Below are positions 58,701 through 64,000 of a DNA stretch of 64,000 nt, piece after piece. Position numbers and translations under genes: made by a program. Position 1 is the stretch's first letter. Each line of letters starts with the position of its first letter. Location of the stretch: NCBI GenBank assembly GCA_000310025.1, contig FN648038.1:370361-434360 (forward strand), given 5' to 3'. Origin of the DNA: Ectocarpus siliculosus. Taxonomy: Eukaryota; Sar; Phaeophyceae; Ectocarpales; Ectocarpaceae. A model generated the notes under the pieces. The model did no database searches. It was not told where the DNA came from and worked only from the letters and a program-made list of their open reading frames with translations.

Positions 58701-61700
58701 TGTATGGAAGAGCCGTTTTCTTTTTGCTGCGACGTCGAAAAAGTCGACGGGAAAATGTATCGTCCCCGGAGCCGGAGCTGGCGGACAACAGCAATGTGGA
58801 GCGAACGCGCAATTCGAAGCAGCGCAATGTACCCCCCCTCCCGCTTTTCGACAACATGTGAACGCGACGAGAAAAAAATGCCACGAAGTCTTTGTTGCCT
58901 CTCGAGAAAAACTAGGGCCAGCAAATGAATATACCACACCGCTTACCTTGTGGATAAACAGTACGCGGTCTTGCGAGATACCGAGGAGTTCGAAGAGCCC
59001 GTATATGTACTCCCTGTGGCTTTCGGATATCGAATGAACCGCCACCTTCGCACGACGCCGTCGGATAAACGGGGTGCGTTTGGGGTGTGGATGAAATGTG
59101 TGAGACAAAGAGACAGAGAGAGAGACACACACACAGAACAGAGACAGAGAGAGGGGTCTCGCCGCTATGGGAGGGGAGTGCCGACAATGGACTGCTGTCA
59201 TACACATGCGTAAGGCGAGCGCCAACTGAAAATTTCACCTTGGCATGTTTTTCTACGGTCAAGATGAGGGGGCGAGAACAGGAGATCACCAAGCGGCATG
59301 TCGACGGCATGGGGTCATCATGAAGCTGGTCGAATGCTTATGCACCCGCCCGGAAAATAGGGAATTAGACTAAGATTTGTGCCACCTTGATATCGGGATT
59401 TTCCAGGAGCATGTCCAGAACGATGGTGATTCGCGACAGATTCTCCACCAGGAGATGGTAGTACGCTAGCCCGTACTCCTGTGTCAGCACAACCACCTGG
59501 GGGAGGGGCACGGCGCACAGGAAAATCGTTAACCATGCCGACAACAGCGCCGCGAAGGAACCAATGACACAGAATACATGAGGCCGAACCATGCTGCCGT
59601 AAACATCATCCAGGATCACAGCTCAGCCGTGAGCCCTATGGTGATTCTTGCCACGAAAGAGCGTATACGCTTTGGCGGAAGCGAAGGCAGCGAAAACCTC
59701 GTGCTGCTAACACTACTGCTGCTGTGGTACAAGAATTCTGTTACGAAACTACGCAGGTCTCGCGTGAGCAACGACGCCATGAACAACTTATAACTGCGCA
59801 TGGGAGACGCACGCGAAAATCCAAAAGGGAGGAATGTGCCGGGCCGTGCGCGCCGTCTGGGGGTAGTTTGAGAGGAACGACAGCGGTAGAGCGGTTGTCA
59901 CCCACGAAACAACGGCAGCAGAGCGCGTGTCACTCGAAGACATTGATTGCATCACGCCCTCCCAAAACCGGGCCCAAGACTTTGTGCAGTTGGAGCAACC
60001 ATCTCGAACGTTTCGGAGAAACAATCATAAAAAAACGTTCAGAGAAACCATCTCTCGGAGGTTTCGGAGCAAGGATACATGAAAAAAGTTAGGAGAAACT
60101 ATCTTGGGGGTCTGCAGAGTAAGGTCGCGGTGTCCCAGGGGAGACAAATAGTGCCACGGTGCAAAGAACAAGAATCCGGTACGATACGATACCTTGCCGT
60201 GGCGCGCCTCTCCAGGCCTGAGCCTCGTCTCATGAGTATTGACGTCCCTCGCGTTGACCGACGACCTGCAGGAGTTGGGTGCGACCAAGTCCTGCGAAAT
60301 GCAAGAAGGGAGGAGGTACGTAGCAGTCGGCAATCGATGTAACAGTAACCCCCCGGACGTGGTGGCGGCGGCAGCACCTCCGACAGAACAAAATGTTTCG
60401 CCGCTGATGGCAGGTGGCGCAGATCAAACATAGCGGTGCCTTGTCATGTCCAGAAGAACACGTGCTCTTCGATGACACAAACAAGCCTCAAACACACGAC
60501 GAAATACGGCACCGATAGAACAGAGCTGTGCCTTTTGTCATTCCACCAGAAGCCATGTCCATCGACGATACAAAAAAAAAGACCACATGCACCAAGGAAT
60601 ACGCTGATAGAGCCTTGCCTGGTCATTCCAGAAGAAGCCGTGTTCTTCGATGTACACGTCAGACATGCTCACGACCGCAGGCACGCTCTCATATCCATCG
60701 CTCGCCTCCTTGACCTCCGTGACTTCAGTGGCGTAATTGGTACTCAGGTACCTTATCCGACCAAGACGAGGATGGCGTGGACGATGGCCAACAATATCGG
60801 ACGATCGCGCAACGCAGCGGGTGAGCGTCAATCTAACAAAGGGAGAAGAATCTATCGATCAGGACAAAAAGGTTGGCGTGGCGTGGCCAACAACGTCAGG
60901 CAGCAAGATCAAGCAACGCAGTGAGGGGACCGTCAATCTAGTCCGAGGAATCGAATCTATCGAACAGAGAAAAAGGCTGGCGGGTGGACAATACGGGGTG
61001 GCAACAAAGCAAGCAGACGTCCAACACACCGTCCCAACAAATCAAGCATGCCGCTAAGTTTGCGTTCACCACGCACCGGCCGCCAACTCGGAAGCAACAA
61101 AGAACAAACTACTGCGTCCCGCCGTTTCGCAACACTTGCCGGTAGGCTTGCCACACCCACCTGTAAGGCACCTGCACTCTACGCGTTCTTCCCAAACGTT
61201 TCGTGTTCGCGTCAACCCTTAGACGGGAGGTTGTTCCGCCGTTGGCGGCCGTTTTTTTTTTTTTTTTGTCTTCACTTCAAATCAGCGCTCCAACCCGTGG
61301 TCACACCGAAGCGTTTCCCCCTACCCACCCGTCCTGCTGTACGTTGCCTTCGGTTTTTAATGCGAGAGGAGTGCTGCGCTTTCCTCCCTGGCATTTGCTA
61401 CTAAGTCATCGCCAACCGTCATCGCACGGCTCAAAATGACATCTCACATTGCCGCCATATCGTCACCCTCCTCGACGGCATCGAGAAACTTCTGCGAAAT
61501 CGGCAGCTCGTACAGGCCTGGGTGCTTCACGAGCATCATCCTGAGGAGGAGGAGGACGTCCACGCATCACACGCGGAGCGAAAACGCCAACGTGTATTGC
61601 GACAGAAGTAAGTGCCGAAAGGCGCACGCTTCTCTCGACACCGAGCGCTAGGCGCCCTTCAGCAGTTGAGCGCCATCGACCTAACTTGGCTGTTCTGTCA

Positions 61701-62598
61701 CGAACTGAAAGCTACCAGCTCATGAACGCAACAAGCAATATCGCGCCGCCGGAGACCTCCACACAAAGTATGTGCCGCAGAACAACAACGGCCGTCCACC
61801 CCAACACCCGAACGTGCCCACGCCATGACCCAACCTCAAGAACGATCGGGGCGAGTATCCCCGCCCTCGGTCCCACGTCGTGAACGTCCCTCTCTCGTTA
61901 CCCCACAAGCCTGCCGTTGTCCTTGCCGGGGGGTTTCCCGCGAGATCACGCGAAATAACTTTCCCCGGGAAGTACCCACCAGCCCTATGCTAGTCTCGCG
62001 AAAAAATGGTTTTTGTGTGTGCGAACATGTCATGAAAAAATGCTACAGGTACGCACGCGACGATCGAGCGGGCCCTAGTGAGTCAGAGAGGCCCTACCGA
62101 AGACTCTACAGTGACCAGCATGGCCGATTTCTAACGGCGAGGAACACACACGGGTGCGCGTTGTTCAGCAGCCGCAAACCTTCTGAGGTCGTGCCTACCC
62201 ACGACACTAACAATACCAGCCTTGGGCAGGCGTTCATCGCCCCCCACAACAACCAGCTACTGGCAAGCACCACACGACACGTGCGTGTTGTAGCAGCCGC
62301 AAAAACTCACCGGGTCGAGCGCACCACCGACACGACTAGCATATAGCAGGCGTTCATCGTCCCAAAAACAATCAGATAGCACGCTGTTTGATCGCGCCTA
62401 CCTTGAGAATAGAGAGTCCTTGAAGATTGAGAAGTACGACTGAAGCGTCTTGACGTAGTCCAAGCTGTTCGCCGGCGACAGCAGGCGGGTCGGGGAGGAT
62501 TCCACGTCAATGAGCTCCGGCCGCCGGACGACCACGGCGCCATCAACATGCGACATCTCTTCGGCCAGATCCATCCACTCTTCCAGGATGTGCTCCCC
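55797..62598 (-). CDS. GT61-type glycosyltransferase, copy B (N-terminal exon not in view)
   Basis: Ten exons, 418 codons including stop: 62402-62598, 61448-61540, 60619-60751, 60193-60291, 59386-59496, 58947-59045, 58053-58145, 57260-57361, 56377-56598, 55797-55901. Eight have the same length as in copy A; exons 4 and 6 differ by whole codons. Matching motifs: EYGLAYYHLLVENLSRITIV, LLGISQDRVLFIHK, VCGKPNAVLVTLLRHALLQ, MVLIVRKNKRGLGNN, VAPHGAGLANIVVSP with MILEIGP, and a Cys/Trp C-terminus (LQHIYARHAGSDRWDDDCSS). It is predicted to be a lumenal Golgi transferase like copy A. The intron after 60619 is GC-AG, at the same site as in copy A. The acceptor of exon 56377-56598 is preceded by a (CA)n/(CG)n run. 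No upstream exon could be found before 62598, where A-rich intron-like sequence and repeats follow. No disabling change is visible, so both copies may be functional. Confidence 0.85.
56604..56640. repeat. (GC)n/(GT)n microsatellite next to a GT61 acceptor
   Basis: GCGCGCGCGTGTGC then GT units on the plus strand. In the transcript of GT61 copy B this is a CA/CG run immediately before the acceptor at 56599, an unusual sequence for the polypyrimidine position. Confidence 0.85.
60774..60975. repeat. Two-copy tandem repeat, period about 100 bp, in GT61 copy B intron
   Basis: Diverged copies share GGCGTGG, GGCCAACAA, GCAACGCAG, GTCAATCTA, GAATCTATCGA and GGACAAAAAGG-like blocks in the same order. 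The repeat lies in the intron just upstream (in transcript order) of exon 60619-60751. Confidence 0.75.
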
Positions 62599-63186
62599 CT
62601 GCATGGACGGCAGCAAAAAAAAAAAAAAAAAACACGCGGTGGGATCGTGCAAAAGACACAAATATGCACATTAGAGGTGGGAGATACGTGCACATATAGG
62701 ACGAGGAAGGGTTGGAGGACAACACCGCAGCACGGCACGCATGGGGTTGCTCCCGCGCGCGGGTGGCCTCGCAGATAAGAAAATGAAGAAGCAAAGACTC
62801 AAACTGTCACGAAAACCAAGAAAAACGGGTAAACAAGCATATACATACGCGGTCGGATATGTTCATGCAGGACGAGGACGGGTTAGGACAGTATCGCAGA
62901 AGAGCACACACGCCGGGTTGTTTCTTACACGGCTCGCAGTAGAGAAAAACAAGAAACGCAAGGCGCAGATTCTCACGAAAAAAAAAAAATGGGTCAAGAG
63001 AAACACGGCTCCGCCCAGACCCTACACAAATATCAATATCACAGCCGGTACTCGACGGTGGCATGCACCCATTTTTTTTTTTCTTTCTTTCTTTTCGGCA
63101 GGTGCGCACTGTTCTTCAATTGCCCTCGTCCAGAGCGTCTGCCGAGACTGGGATGTTCGCTTCTCCCCCCCTTCTGCTCATAATTC

Positions 63187-63461
63187 TCTCTGGAAGTGGA
63201 AGCACCAGAACATAAATGAAGTCATGCGCAGCTGTCATCCGTACACAAGGAAGTAGTAAGCGCAAGATGCCGAACACACTTAGCGGGATGCAGCTCACCC
63301 TTCATGCGACTCGCCAAATACCTGTCTCTGGAAGTGAAAGCACCAGAAAATAAATTAAGTCATACGTAGCTGTCATCCGTACGCAAGTAAGTAAGCACAA
63401 GATGCCGAACACCCTTAGCAGGATGCAGCTCACCCTTCATGCGACTCGCCAAATACCTCAC
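63187..63461. repeat. 138-bp tandem repeat, two copies
   Basis: Copies start at 63187 and 63325 with TCTCTGGAAGTG and end CATGCGACTCGCCAAATACCT. The second copy differs from the first at scattered positions and is nearly identical to the third copy at 63871-64000. Confidence 0.9.
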
Positions 63462-63489
63462 GGCGCTTCGCGCTAGGTGATGTGAGAGC

Positions 63490-63607
63490 CTGGTCCGGTG
63501 AGAACCCGGCGTGCTCCGTCCCGGCTTTGTAGGGATGCGAGGTCAATGGTCAAACGACTACGGCATGCACGACTATGAGTACACCCCCCCCACCCTTCCC
63601 CCCCCCT
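63490..63607 (+). repeat. C-tailed LINE 3' end, copy 3
   Basis: Starting GGTCCGGTGAGAACC, it follows the end of the LINE at 23200-23300 (GGTCCTGTGGGAAC) through TGCTCCGTCC, GTCAATGGTC, CGGCATGC and TATGAGTAC, and ends in C-runs broken by ACCCTT. It also matches 884-952 closely. It is inserted between the second and third copies of the 138-bp repeat. Confidence 0.7.
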
Positions 63608-63870
63608 CGGTGTTTGCCATCGGGATTGGGTTTTCGTCGCTTGGCAACGACGTTGTAAAACAAGCCAATTCACTTCGTGAACTCGGCAACCAAGTTACCG
63701 TTTTTTTTTTTTACCTCGGTTTTTCTTTTTGGCGGTAACCATAATGGTGGTCGAGTAGATCATGTTGTGCGGGGTCGAGAAACCTCACTCCGCGCAACGG
63801 GGGATGATCGCACCACGTTGTGTTAAAATGGTCAAGCTTCCTCGAGGCAGTTACACAGTGCTTACAACTG

Positions 63871-64000
63871 TCTCTGGAAGTGAAAGCACCAGAAAATAAA
63901 TTAAGTCATACGTAGCTGTCATCCGTACGCAAGGAAGTAAGCACAAGATGCCGAACACCCTTAGCAGGATGCAGCTCACCCTTCATGCGACTCGCCAAAT
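63871..64000. repeat. 138-bp repeat, third copy (cut by window end)
   Basis: It matches 63325-63461 almost base for base and is cut by the window edge at CTCGCCAAAT, so the array may continue outside the window. Confidence 0.9.

Noticed and set aside
63116-63298. Minus-strand ORF starting MSCIPLSVFGILRLLLP as a first exon for GT61 copy B
   Set aside because: Part of it lies in the 138-bp repeat and it has no donor in suitable phase.
63187-64000. CRISPR-like reading of regularly spaced repeats
   Set aside because: Units are 138 bp and directly tandem, without short repeat and spacer structure, in a eukaryotic context.

Overview
The window is eukaryotic nuclear DNA. Genes are spread over many short exons with GT-AG (and several GC-AG) introns of a few hundred bases, intergenic spaces are long, and dispersed repeats and transposon relics are abundant. 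Exon protein sequences, Ser/Arg- and Gly-rich insertions, a KDZ transposase relic, a FNIP-like repeat pseudogene and dense palindromic ACCCATGGGT clusters together suggest a stramenopile, most likely a brown alga of the Ectocarpus type. That assignment is inference from recalled family features; no database was searched.

Layout. (1) 1-2018, plus: the 3' half of a UBLCP1-type nuclear proteasome phosphatase. Its introns hold a 100-N assembly gap inside a poly-C tract, a C-tailed LINE end and a SINE-like repeat. (2) 5167-9711, minus: a multi-exon ARM-like protein of unknown function that converges on UBLCP1; its 5' exons are unresolved. (3) 11022-27104, plus: a 19-exon gene whose exons join in frame to 2231 codons plus stop. 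It encodes an OCRL/INPP5B-type inositol polyphosphate 5-phosphatase with ASH and RhoGAP-like domains, a long Ser/Arg-rich N-terminus and a roughly 430-residue insertion inside the catalytic domain. A truncated LINE lies in sense orientation in intron 13. (4) 29562-35675 and 55797-62598, both minus: two GT61-type glycosyltransferase paralogues with ten matching exons. (5) 36-55 kb, between the paralogues: mostly repeats and dead elements, namely a FNIP-like repeat pseudogene, a frameshifted tyrosine recombinase, a KDZ transposase relic with its cysteine cluster, palindromic satellite clusters, a second SINE-like copy, and exon-like ORFs that could not be assigned. (6) 63.2-64.0 kb: a 138-bp repeat and another C-tailed LINE end.

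Functional reading. The intact host genes are housekeeping or membrane-trafficking functions (proteasome phosphatase, phosphoinositide phosphatase) plus a pair of secretory-pathway glycosyltransferases, plausibly for wall or matrix glycans. They do not form an operon and nothing ties them into one pathway. The most unusual points are the architecture of the OCRL-like protein, a LINE family that appears to end in poly-C, and four GC-AG introns, two of them at the same position in the GT61 paralogues. No evidence of a new defence or mobile system was found beyond the degraded elements listed. Exon borders were set by hand from splice consensus, reading phase and recalled homologues; none is supported by transcripts.
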